DNA of 64,000 nt. Origin: UBA995 sp035477115 (GTDB lineage: Bacteria; Bacillota; Sulfobacillia; UBA995). A program made the position numbers and the translations under genes. Shown piece by piece: positions 42,878 to 50,657 of this stretch; positions within the stretch are counted from its first letter, which is position 1, and each line of letters opens with the position of its first letter. A model generated the notes under the pieces. That model did not search any database. It was not told where the DNA came from and saw nothing but the letters and a program-made list of their open reading frames with translations. The DNA is taken from contig DATIKW010000019.1 in the NCBI GenBank assembly GCA_035477115.1, forward strand, positions 1 to 64,000, in the 5' to 3' direction.

Positions 42878-43585
42878 ATGCTGATCGTCGATTCGCTCCG
42901 GGAAGCCTTTCGCTTGCTCCTGGCGATCGACCGCGAGATCCTCGAGATAGCCTGGCTCTCTCTCCGCGTATCGGGGACCGCCACCGCGATCTCCGTGTTG
43001 CTGGGCATGCCGGCAGGCGTGTTCCTGGCCCTGGCCCGCTTTCCCGGCAAGGCCCTCATCATCGGCCTGGTCAACACGGGCATGGGGCTTCCCCCCGTGG
43101 TCGTGGGGCTGACCGTGTCCTTGTTCTTCTGGCGGGCCGGGCCTCTCGGCTTCTTGGGGATCATGTACACGCCGGCGGTCATGGTCCTGGCCCAGGTGTT
43201 GATCGCCCTGCCCATCGTCGCCGGGCTATCGCTCGCGGCCATCCAGCAGCTATCTCCCGGGCTGCGCCTGCAGGCGCTGTCGCTCGGGGCGAGCCGGCTG
43301 CAGGCCGTCCTGCTCCTGATGCGCGAGGCGAAGCTGCCCATGCTGGCGGCGATCATGGCCGGCTTCGGCGGGGTGATCTCGGAAGTGGGCTCGGTGATGA
43401 TGGTGGGGGGCAACATCAAAGGGCATACCCGGGTACTGACCACGGCGATGGTACTGGAGACGCGCATGGGCCGCTTCGAGATGGCCCTGGCCCTGGGCAT
43501 CCTCCTCCTGCTCATGTCCTTCACCGTCAATGCCATCCTCACCAGCGTGCAACAGCGCGGGGCCAGGAGGTGGACGGGCGGTTGA
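42878..43585 (+). CDS. tupB: tungstate/molybdate ABC transporter permease
   Basis: The 235-residue membrane protein has about five or six helices and the permease-ATPase coupling motif near LRLQALSLGASRLQAVLLLM. MGLPPVVVGLTVSLFFWRAG and GFGGVISEVGSVMMVGGNIK are typical TupB segments. The ATG at 42878 follows GGGAGGGGCGG, and the stop overlaps the tupC start (TTGA). Confidence 0.9.
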   Translation: MLIVDSLREAFRLLLAIDREILEIAWLSLRVSGTATAISVLLGMPAGVFLALARFPGKALIIGLVNTGMGLPPVVVGLTVSLFFWRAGPLGFLGIMYTPAVMVLAQVLIALPIVAGLSLAAIQQLSPGLRLQALSLGASRLQAVLLLMREAKLPMLAAIMAGFGGVISEVGSVMMVGGNIKGHTRVLTTAMVLETRMGRFEMALALGILLLLMSFTVNAILTSVQQRGARRWTGG

Positions 43586-44673
43586 TCGAGCTGCGCGGCG
43601 TCATCCACCGGTACGGCACCCGAACGGTCTTAGACCTGCCGGGTCTACAGATTGCCCGGGGCGATGTGCTTGGCGTCTTGGGCCGTAACGGTTCGGGCAA
43701 GAGCACGCTGCTGCGGCTGTTGGGCCTGCTCGACCGGCCGGCGCGGGGACTGGTGCTTTACCACGGTCGCCGCCTCGAGGACGAGCGATCGCGGCTGGAC
43801 CAACGGCGGCGGATGGCGATGGTCTTTCAGGACCCGCTGCTATTCGCGGGGTCGGTGCGGTCCAACGTGGCCTATGGGTTGAAGGTCCGGGGGCTGCGGG
43901 GCCGGGAGGTAGGTTCCCGTGCGGACAGGATGCTGGGGATCCTGGGCATCGAGCACCTGGCCGACCGGGACACGGCTACCTTGTCCGGGGGTGAAGCCCA
44001 ACGCGTCAGCCTGGCCCGCTCGCTGGTCACCGGTCCGGAAGTGCTATTCCTCGACGAACCCACCACCAATCTCGACGTCCCGGCGCGCCAGTCCTTCCGG
44101 CGCGACCTGGCGCGGGCCCTGCGCGAACTCGACCTGACCGCCGTCTACGTCACCCATGATCCGGCTGAGGCCATCGCCGTCTGCAACCGGCTCGCGGTGC
44201 TCTCCGAAGGACGCGTTGTCCAGGACGGCGAGCCGCTCGACGTGTGGAACCGGCCGGCGACGGCCGAAGTCGCCCGCCTGGTGGGGCTGGAGGCGCCAAT
44301 CCCCGCCATATTCCTCGGGACTGAGGCCGGGTTGGCCAGGGTGCAGGCTGACGGCCGGGTGGTGCTCGCGCGTCCGCCCGCGTTTCCTGTCGCCTCGGGA
44401 ACGCCGGTGCAGTTATGCGTGAGGCCGCAGCACGTGCGGGTTGCCGCCGATGGGCCGGAAGCGGCGGCCGCCGTCTTCAGCGGGCCGGTGGAACACGTCG
44501 AGCCGCAGGCTGACGGGGTGCGCCTCACCATCCGGTGCGGGGGCATGCTGGCCGCCTGGCTGGATGCGCCGTCGGCCCGGTCGCTGGATCCGCAGGTGGG
44601 CGACCTCGTCCATGCCCGGGTGGACCCCGACAACGTGCATGTCATACCCGAAGAAATCTCCCCCGCTCGATGA
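43582..44673 (+). CDS. tupC: tungstate/molybdate ABC transporter ATP-binding protein
   Basis: The 363-residue protein has Walker A LGRNGSGKSTLLRLLG near residues 33-48, the ABC signature LSGGEAQRVSLARSLV near 134-149 and Walker B VLFLDEPTTNLD near 154-165. The C-terminal 120 residues form a TOBE-like oxyanion-binding region (LCVRPQHVRVAADGPEA), which can let the transporter be inhibited by its own substrate. The TTG at 43582 overlaps tupB; a GTG at 43570 is possible but too close to the AGGAGG site. Confidence 0.9.
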   Translation: MIELRGVIHRYGTRTVLDLPGLQIARGDVLGVLGRNGSGKSTLLRLLGLLDRPARGLVLYHGRRLEDERSRLDQRRRMAMVFQDPLLFAGSVRSNVAYGLKVRGLRGREVGSRADRMLGILGIEHLADRDTATLSGGEAQRVSLARSLVTGPEVLFLDEPTTNLDVPARQSFRRDLARALRELDLTAVYVTHDPAEAIAVCNRLAVLSEGRVVQDGEPLDVWNRPATAEVARLVGLEAPIPAIFLGTEAGLARVQADGRVVLARPPAFPVASGTPVQLCVRPQHVRVAADGPEAAAAVFSGPVEHVEPQADGVRLTIRCGGMLAAWLDAPSARSLDPQVGDLVHARVDPDNVHVIPEEISPAR

Positions 44674-44736
44674 GAAGCCCCATGCAGGGACCGGAATGGC
44701 CCATCCCGAACCAGCCGTGGGGGACAGGGGGGGCTG

Positions 44737-46614
44737 GTGATGCGCGGCGGCGGGCTTGCTTTCAAGGACGAAGCGGGACGCGCGCTCATGCTCCGCGGGG
44801 TCAATCTGGGCGGCAGCAGCAAGGTCCCTTTCCGGCCTGACGGGGCCAGTCATATCCGGGGAGGGTTTTTCGACCACCGGGAATGCTCCTTCGTCGGCCG
44901 TCCTTTCCCCCTGGAGGAAGCCGATGAACACCTGGGCCGGCTGCGCGCCTGGGGCTTCAACTTCCTCCGGCTGCTGGTGACCTGGGAAGCCATCGAGCAC
45001 GAGGGGCCGGGCTGCTATGATGAAGCCTACCTCGACTACATCCGCCGGGTGGCCGAGAAGGCAGGCGAGTATGGCTTCTACCTGCTCATCGACCCGCATC
45101 AGGACGTCTGGAGTCGTTTTACCGGCGGCGACGGCGCCCCGGGCTGGACGCTCGAGGCCGCGGGGCTGGAGCCGGCGCGTTTTGCCGCCACGGGCGCCGC
45201 CATCGTGCATGCCACGCACGGCGATCCGCTGCCGCCGATGATCTGGCCCACCAACGGTAACAAGCTGGCCGCGGCGACGATGTTCACGCTGTTCTTCGCC
45301 GGCAACGATCTCGCGCCGAAGACCAGGGTGGGCGGCGAGCCGATCCAGGAGTTCCTGCAGCGGCATTACCTGGCCGCGATCCAGCAGGTCGCCTGGCGCC
45401 TGCGCGGCCTGCAACACGTCCTGGGCTACGATACTATGAATGAACCCTTGTTCGGCTATATCGGATGCGGCGACCTGACCGTGCCGCCCGGCCGGCTCAC
45501 CCTGGGGGCGTGCCCCACGCCGCTGCAGGCGATGGCGCTCGGGGACGGCATACCCCAGGCCGTCGCCGTGTGGCGGCTGGGCAGGCTCGGCTTTCGGAGG
45601 GCCGGGACCATCCTGCTCAACCAGGAGCGGCAGCGGGCCTGGCGGGACGGAGTCGAATGCATCTGGCGCGAGCATGGCGTGTGGGATCGCGATCCCGCCG
45701 GAACACCCCGACTGCTGCGCCCGGATCACTTCCGCCGGGTGGACGGGAGCGAGATGGAGTTCGGGCACGACTACTACCGTCCGTTCGCCAATCGGTTCGC
45801 GGCGGCCGTCCGGGCCGCGCATCCGGGCGCAGGTATCTTCCTCGAGACCGAGCCCGGAGGGCTTCCGCCCCGGTGGGGCCCCGGCGATGCCGAAAACGTA
45901 GCTTTTGCGCCCCACTGGTATGATGTGAGCGTCCTCGTGGCCAGGCGGTACAGCCCTTTCTTGGCGGTGGACAACCACCGGGGGCGGTTAGTCGCCGGCC
46001 TGCCGGGTAAGATCCGGAAGTCCTTCGCCGAGCAACTGGCGCTATTCCGGCGGGGAGCCGGAGAACGCCTTGGAAACGTCCCCGTGGTGCTGGGGGAGTT
46101 CGGCGTGCCCTTCGACCTGCCGGACAAGAGTGTCTACCGCACGGGAGATCTCAGGGTGCCGGAGCGGGCCCTGGATCGCAGCTTCCAGGCAATCGAGGCC
46201 AACCTGCTCGATTCGGCGCTCTGGAACTACACGGCCGACAACACCAACGAGCGCGGCGACCAGTGGAATGGGGAGGACCTCTCGCTCTTCAGCCGCGACC
46301 AGCAGGCCACCCCCGCCGACCTCAACTCGGGCGGGCGGGCGCTCCGGGCGGCAGTCCGCCCGTATCCCCGGGCCACGGCGGGCGAGCCGCGCCGCCTGCG
46401 CTTCGCCCCCCGCGATCGCCGCTTCGAGTTCACCTTCATCCCCGACCCGGAACTGGCGGCGCCCACCGAGATCTTCGTGCCGAACCTGCAGTACCCCCAG
46501 GGCTATCGCGTCGAGGCGGCCGGCGGCACCTGGGAGGCGGACCGGGATGCCCAGTTGCTGCGATACTGGCCGTCTGGGGAGCGCCGCGAACACACCTTGC
46601 GCATAAGCCCGTAA
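44737..46614 (+). CDS. GH5 glycosidase, endoglycosylceramidase/sterylglucosidase-like
   Basis: The 625-residue protein is a family 5 glycoside hydrolase of the endoglycosylceramidase type. RGVNLGGSSKVPF starts the barrel. The acid/base is Glu236 in DTMNEPLFGY, and the nucleophile is Glu454 in VLGEFGVPFD. WNYTADNTNERGDQWNGED and a C-terminal beta-sandwich (about 545-625) follow, as in fungal glucocerebrosidase and sterylglucosidase homologues. There is no signal peptide, so it acts in the cytoplasm, possibly on glycolipids or steryl/hopanoid glucosides. The start is GTG 44737 or ATG 44740. It follows tupC on the same strand but is not obviously part of that function. Confidence 0.75.
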   Translation: MMRGGGLAFKDEAGRALMLRGVNLGGSSKVPFRPDGASHIRGGFFDHRECSFVGRPFPLEEADEHLGRLRAWGFNFLRLLVTWEAIEHEGPGCYDEAYLDYIRRVAEKAGEYGFYLLIDPHQDVWSRFTGGDGAPGWTLEAAGLEPARFAATGAAIVHATHGDPLPPMIWPTNGNKLAAATMFTLFFAGNDLAPKTRVGGEPIQEFLQRHYLAAIQQVAWRLRGLQHVLGYDTMNEPLFGYIGCGDLTVPPGRLTLGACPTPLQAMALGDGIPQAVAVWRLGRLGFRRAGTILLNQERQRAWRDGVECIWREHGVWDRDPAGTPRLLRPDHFRRVDGSEMEFGHDYYRPFANRFAAAVRAAHPGAGIFLETEPGGLPPRWGPGDAENVAFAPHWYDVSVLVARRYSPFLAVDNHRGRLVAGLPGKIRKSFAEQLALFRRGAGERLGNVPVVLGEFGVPFDLPDKSVYRTGDLRVPERALDRSFQAIEANLLDSALWNYTADNTNERGDQWNGEDLSLFSRDQQATPADLNSGGRALRAAVRPYPRATAGEPRRLRFAPRDRRFEFTFIPDPELAAPTEIFVPNLQYPQGYRVEAAGGTWEADRDAQLLRYWPSGERREHTLRISP

Positions 46615-46663
46615 GCGGCGCCGCCGGAAGGTGGCAGGTGGGCAGGTGGAATCCGCACTGGGG

Positions 46664-46727
46664 GACGTACGGGCATTCGGACGTACGGGCATTTGGATGT
46701 AGGGGTATTCGGATGTACGGGTATTCG
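46664..46727. repeat. four tandem 16-bp repeats
   Basis: The unit GAYGTASGGGYATTYG occurs four times without gaps at 46664, 46680, 46696 and 46712. A partial fifth unit runs into palindrome copy 5, whose first bases (GATGTAGGGG) match the unit. The array appears to have grown from the edge of the palindrome. There are no spacers, so it is not a CRISPR. Confidence 0.85.
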
Positions 46728-46734
46728 TTCGGAT

Positions 46735-46763
46735 GTAGGGGCGGGTTCTGAACCCGCCCCTAC
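46735..46763. repeat. 29-bp palindromic repeat, copy 5
   Basis: The arms GTAGGGGCGGGTTC and GAACCCGCCCCTAC flank a central T. It lies in the 258-base gap before the ABC exporter gene, next to the 16-bp tandem array and followed by a GACC-rich stretch. Confidence 0.9.
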
Positions 46764-46872
46764 AGGGAATGCCGGCACCATCGGGGTCAGGGCCGGGACG
46801 ACGACCATCGCCGCGGCCGCGACCCCGACCCGATCGCCTGGTCGGGAGTCCATTTTCGCAGTAGGAGGGAAT

Positions 46873-48546
46873 ATGCGGATGCTGGCCCGGCTTCGATATC
46901 TCCGCCCTGCGTTCGGGCGCGTCAAGGGGATGTTCGCGCTCGCCGGACTGGCGACCCTGTTGCATAGCTTCGTCGGCCTCCTTCCGCCTTATCTCGCCCG
47001 ACTCCTGTTCGACCGGGGCGTTGCCGCCGGCGATGTCGGCACCATCATATTCTACGGGGCATCGGCCATCGGCGCCCTCCTGCTGAGCACGATCCTCGAG
47101 TTTGTGGGACAAGCGCTCTCCGGCATCGCCGACAGCCGGTTCATCATGAATGTGCGGAGCCAGGCGCTGGAGCGCCTCCTGCAGATGAGGCTCGAGTTCT
47201 TCGACAGGCACCGGACCGGCTATCTGACCGAGCAGTTGGACCAGGTGAACCACCTCGGCGGGTTCGCCTCGCCGCTCATCTTCACCTTCGCGGGCACCCT
47301 CCTTCAAGCGGTAGGGGCGCTGGCGATCATGTCCCGGATCAGCGCTCCGGTCACCGCCGTCGCCGTGCCCTTCATGTTGCTTTTTTACTTCATCACCAGC
47401 AAGATGAGCGTCCGGGTGAAGGAGACCTCGGCGGAACTCATGGAGACCAGCGCCCAGATGAAGGGCTCCGTGCAGGAGATGATCTCCGGAATCGCGGAGG
47501 TAAAGCAGTCCACGGCCGAGGGCAGCAAGAGCGGGGAGGCAGCGGGGCAGTTCGCGGCCGTTGCCAGCCGGGAGATCCGACAATCCGTCTTCATGGGCAT
47601 ATGGATAGGGTCCATGGGTTTTCTGACCGGCGCGGTAGGAGTGATCGTGCTCATCCTCTGCGGGATATTCATCGCCAGAGGAGAGCTGTCCATCGGCGAT
47701 TATGTGGCGCTTGCCGGGTACGTCGGGGTGCTATTCGCGCCCATGGGCATCCTCGGGATGTTCGTGTTGACCATTCAACCCGCCATAGTCGCCCTCGAGC
47801 GATTGCGGCCGATATTCGAGGAGAAGACCGAAGGAGAGCTGGGAGGAAAGCATCGCGCCGGGAAGCTGAAAGGTGCCATTGCGTTCGAGGACGTAACCTT
47901 CGCATACGAACCAGCGAAAGAGCCTATCCTGAGAGGCTGCAGCTTCGCTATCGCTCCCGCCGAGTGCGTGGCGCTGCTGGGCAAGAATGGGGCGGGGAAG
48001 TCGACGCTGATCAAATTGCTGTTGGGCTTTTACCCGCAATATGCCGGACGGATACTCATCGATGGGCGCGACTTGCACGACTACGACGTGGTCTCCCTGA
48101 GGAAGCGGGTGGGGATCGTCTCTCAGAATGTCGTCCTCTTCACCGGGAGCCTTTGGGAGAACGTCAAGATGGCCAGTCCCGAGGCCTCTGACGACGCGGT
48201 GCGCCGGGCTCTTGCCTTGAGCGGATGCAGAGATATGTTCGATGGGGATCTGAGCGAGGTGCAAGTCGCTGAATCAGGGAAGACCATGTCCGGAGGACAG
48301 AGGCAGGCAGCGGCCATCGCCCGCTGCCTGCTGAAGGATCCCGACGTGCTGATATTCGACGAGGCAACAGCCCATCTAGACAGCAGTACCCGTAGTGTGG
48401 TGGCGCATGCCATAAGGGATGCCTTCGCCCACAAGACCAGGATCCTGATAACCCATGATCGAGAAATGGCGGGAGTCGCCGACACCGTCCTCCTCCTGGA
48501 GGAGGGGGTCGTCAAGCGGGGCGCCGTCACGCCGGAGGGGCCATGA
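46873..48546 (+). CDS. ABC exporter (fused membrane and ATPase domains)
   Basis: The 557-residue half-transporter has a six-helix membrane domain (residues about 15-300). The nucleotide-binding domain has Walker A GKNGAGKSTLIKLLLG near 371-386, Q-loop VGIVSQNVVLF, signature MSGGQRQAAAIARCLL and Walker B VLIFDEATAHLD, followed by ITHDREMAG. It should work as a homodimer exporting lipid, peptide or drug. The ATG at 46873 has AGGAGGG upstream. A longer open frame to 46693 only translates the palindrome region. Its stop overlaps the AlbA_2 gene (ATGA), so the two are coupled. Confidence 0.9.
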   Translation: MRMLARLRYLRPAFGRVKGMFALAGLATLLHSFVGLLPPYLARLLFDRGVAAGDVGTIIFYGASAIGALLLSTILEFVGQALSGIADSRFIMNVRSQALERLLQMRLEFFDRHRTGYLTEQLDQVNHLGGFASPLIFTFAGTLLQAVGALAIMSRISAPVTAVAVPFMLLFYFITSKMSVRVKETSAELMETSAQMKGSVQEMISGIAEVKQSTAEGSKSGEAAGQFAAVASREIRQSVFMGIWIGSMGFLTGAVGVIVLILCGIFIARGELSIGDYVALAGYVGVLFAPMGILGMFVLTIQPAIVALERLRPIFEEKTEGELGGKHRAGKLKGAIAFEDVTFAYEPAKEPILRGCSFAIAPAECVALLGKNGAGKSTLIKLLLGFYPQYAGRILIDGRDLHDYDVVSLRKRVGIVSQNVVLFTGSLWENVKMASPEASDDAVRRALALSGCRDMFDGDLSEVQVAESGKTMSGGQRQAAAIARCLLKDPDVLIFDEATAHLDSSTRSVVAHAIRDAFAHKTRILITHDREMAGVADTVLLLEEGVVKRGAVTPEGP

Positions 48547-50243
48547 CGCCGGAAACTTTGCGCAGTCTGATCGCCGGTGGCGAAACTCTGGATGTCGAGT
48601 TCAAGGGTGAGGAGAGAGGTCGCTTCTCCGACCGCGAGTTGGTCGAGACGGTGGTGTGCCTGGCCAACCGCCCCAACTCCCATCCAGCCTGGTTATTGGT
48701 CGGTGTCGAGGACGATGGCCGGGTTACGGGGGCGCGCCCTCGTCACGAGAGCGGGCGCACCGAGCCGGCTCGCCTGATGGCCATGGTCTCCAGTCGGACG
48801 CGTCCGTCTCTGACCATACGCGTGCACCTGATCTCCATCGAGGGTAAAGAGGTGCTGGCCATCGAGGTCCCGCCCAGCCGCATCCCGGTCGGCACGGCCG
48901 ACGGGTACTATCTGCGCCGCGCTATCGGTGGTGACGCCCGTCCGGCGTGTGTGCCCATGCACTTTCACGAGATGCAGGCCCACCAGGTTGACCGCGGCCT
49001 GCTCGACTACTCCGCGCTGGTTGTCCACGGAGCCCGGTGGGAAGACCTCGACCCGCTGGAACTCGAGCGGCTGCGCCGCAGCATTCGCGAACGGCGCGGG
49101 CGTAGCGACGAGACCCTGTTAGAACTGTCGGACCTGGATCTGGCGAAGGCCCTGGGCTCCGTGGAGGCCAACGGCCACATAACCGCCGTGCGAGTGCTCG
49201 GGCTCCTGCTTTTCGGCAGGGAGGAAGCGCTGCGCCAGCACCTGCCGGCGCACGAAGTGGCCTTCCAGGTGTTGCATGGTCAGGCAGTAGAGGTCAATGA
49301 CTTCTTCCGCTGGCCTCTCTTGCGCGTGATGGAGGAGATCGAGGCTCGCTTCCGAGCCCGCAACCGGGAGCAGGAGATGCTCGTAGGCATGCTGCGCATT
49401 GGCGTGCCCGACTACCCGCCGGCCGCCCTGCGTGAAGGCGTGGCCAACGCGTTGATCCATCGCGACTATACGCGGCTGGGTGCGGTTCACGTCCAGTGGC
49501 ACGACGATCGCCTCGAAATCTCCAACCCCGGCGGCTTCCCTGAAGGGGTGCGACTGGATAACCTGCTGGTGACCGCCCCGCGCCCGCGCAACCCCTTGCT
49601 GGCTGATGCCTTCAAGCGTGCCGGCATTGTCGAGCGCACCGCCCGCGGGATCGATACCATCTTCTACGAGCAGCTGCGCAACGGTCGCCCTGCACCCTCC
49701 TATGCGCGCAGCGATGCGACGGGGGTTGTTCTGGCGCTTCCCGGCGGCCAGGCAAGCCTGGACTTCGTGCGCCTGGTGGTCGAGGAGGGGCAGGCCGGGC
49801 GAACCCTGCGCTTGGACGAGTTGCTCGTGATCAACGTCCTGCGGCAGCAACGCGTGCTCACGACGGACGATGCCGCCCGACTAATCCAGAAACCGGCCGA
49901 CGAAGCCCGTGCGGTGCTGAACCGTCTGGTGGAAGCAGGATTAGTGGAAGCCCGAGGAGAGAAAAGGGGCCGCGGCTGGCATCTCTCCGCCGCCACGTAC
50001 CGGCGACTTGGCGACAAGGCGGCCTACGTGCATCAGCGCGGGTTCGAGCCGCTGCAGCAGGAGCAGATGGTGCTGCAGTACGTGGAGAAACATGGGCGGA
50101 TCACCCGCAGGGAGGCGGCGGAACTCTGCCGCATAGGACCTCATCAAGCTTCACGGCTTCTCGTCCGCCTGGTCAAGGACGGCCGGTTGGGTCGGCATGG
50201 CACGGGCAAGGGCACGCGGTATGAGCGGCGGCCCAAAATATGA
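48543..50243 (+). CDS. Schlafen AlbA_2 / HATPase / winged-helix protein (RecG-like annotation)
   Basis: The 566-residue protein has an N-terminal AlbA_2 (Schlafen) domain (ETLDVEFKGEERGRFSDREL near residues 14-33; LVGVEDDGRVTGARP). A GHKL-type ATPase segment follows, with its N-box in LREGVANALIHRDYTRLGAV near 299-318 and LEISNPGGFPEGV. At least two winged helices make up the C-terminal half (TTDDAARLIQKPADEARAVL; ITRREAAELCRIGPHQASRL). Such proteins are often mis-named RecG helicases and are probably DNA- or RNA-binding regulators. Overlap with the ABC exporter suggests it regulates or serves that transporter. The C terminus appears frameshifted: coding-like sequence continues in the +1 frame to 50334. 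Confidence 0.8.
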   Translation: MTPETLRSLIAGGETLDVEFKGEERGRFSDRELVETVVCLANRPNSHPAWLLVGVEDDGRVTGARPRHESGRTEPARLMAMVSSRTRPSLTIRVHLISIEGKEVLAIEVPPSRIPVGTADGYYLRRAIGGDARPACVPMHFHEMQAHQVDRGLLDYSALVVHGARWEDLDPLELERLRRSIRERRGRSDETLLELSDLDLAKALGSVEANGHITAVRVLGLLLFGREEALRQHLPAHEVAFQVLHGQAVEVNDFFRWPLLRVMEEIEARFRARNREQEMLVGMLRIGVPDYPPAALREGVANALIHRDYTRLGAVHVQWHDDRLEISNPGGFPEGVRLDNLLVTAPRPRNPLLADAFKRAGIVERTARGIDTIFYEQLRNGRPAPSYARSDATGVVLALPGGQASLDFVRLVVEEGQAGRTLRLDELLVINVLRQQRVLTTDDAARLIQKPADEARAVLNRLVEAGLVEARGEKRGRGWHLSAATYRRLGDKAAYVHQRGFEPLQQEQMVLQYVEKHGRITRREAAELCRIGPHQASRLLVRLVKDGRLGRHGTGKGTRYERRPKI

Positions 50244-50334
50244 GCGCGCTCGTAAGCATGGGGAGATCGCTCGTAAATATGAGCGACGCGCGAAAATCGT
50301 AGCAGCAGGACAAGGCGGCCTGGCGAACGATTGA
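50236..50334 (+). other. coding-like +1-frame tail of the AlbA_2 gene
   Basis: After CCCAAAATATGA, the +1 frame encodes KYERARKHGEIARKYERRAK followed by IVAAGQGGLAND and a stop at 50332. It repeats the RYERRPK motif at the end of the annotated protein. Deleting one A from the AAAA run would restore a single frame. TATGAGCG also recurs at the DNA level at 50220, 50239 and 50278. The cause could be a sequencing or true indel, a +1 frameshift at CCC-A, or DNA-level repeats serving as operators. Confidence 0.45.
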
Positions 50335-50360
50335 CCGCCTTCGCGCCACCGTGCTATAAT
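50331..50360 (+). promoter_or_regulatory. sigma-A promoter for ileS
   Basis: TTGACC at 50331-50336 and TATAAT at 50355-50360 are separated by 18 bases. Transcription would begin near 50367 and read the T-box leader. Confidence 0.75.
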
Positions 50361-50366
50361 CCTGAC

Positions 50367-50640
50367 CATAGCAGCCAAGGCGAGGATGGGGACTTCCGGC
50401 GGCCACGACGGCCCCAGCGAGCCCGCGCCGGTGGAAGGCGGGCGCCGTATCCAGCCGGGACATCGCCCCGGAGCCGCAAACCGAACGCACTCGGTGCCAG
50501 TAGGCTTTGCCGGACGCCCCCCGTTAGCCGGGCCGGGTATCGCCTTGCGAGGCCGTACCCGCAAAGGTGGCCGGCGTCGTTCGCCGGCAGCAAGGGTGGT
50601 AAGGCGAGAGGACCCTCGTCCCCTGGGCGAGGGTCCTCCT
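50367..50640 (+). promoter_or_regulatory. T-box leader of ileS
   Basis: The leader of about 290 bases is GC-rich and highly folded. GCAAGGGTGGTAAGGCGA at 50591-50608 is a divergent T-box core whose TGGT bulge is complementary to an ACCA tRNA end, as expected for tRNA-Ile. Upstream, AGCGAGCCCGCGCCGG and GTGGAAGGCGGGCGCC fit a Stem I distal arm. ATC triplets at 50449-50451 and 50462-50464 are possible isoleucine specifiers; I cannot choose between them. Uncharged tRNA-Ile would raise ileS expression. Confidence 0.75.
50609..50639 (+). terminator. terminator/sequestering hairpin of the ileS T-box
   Basis: GAGGACCCTCG pairs perfectly with CGAGGGTCCTC over 11 bp around a nine-base loop, directly after the T-box core. 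No U-run follows (CTATCGGGG). Control may therefore rely on an atypical terminator or on masking of the GGGGAGGG ribosome binding site, which CCCTCGTCCCC in this hairpin could pair with. Confidence 0.65.
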
Positions 50641-50657
50641 ATCGGGGAGGGACTTCC

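Noticed and set aside
46664..46727. CRISPR array
   Set aside because: The 16-bp units are directly tandem with no spacers and no cas genes nearby.
46693..46872. 60-residue N-terminal extension of the ABC exporter
   Set aside because: It translates the tandem repeats and the palindrome (GAGSEPAPT); the ATG at 46873 has a strong AGGAGGG site and matches the expected exporter N terminus.
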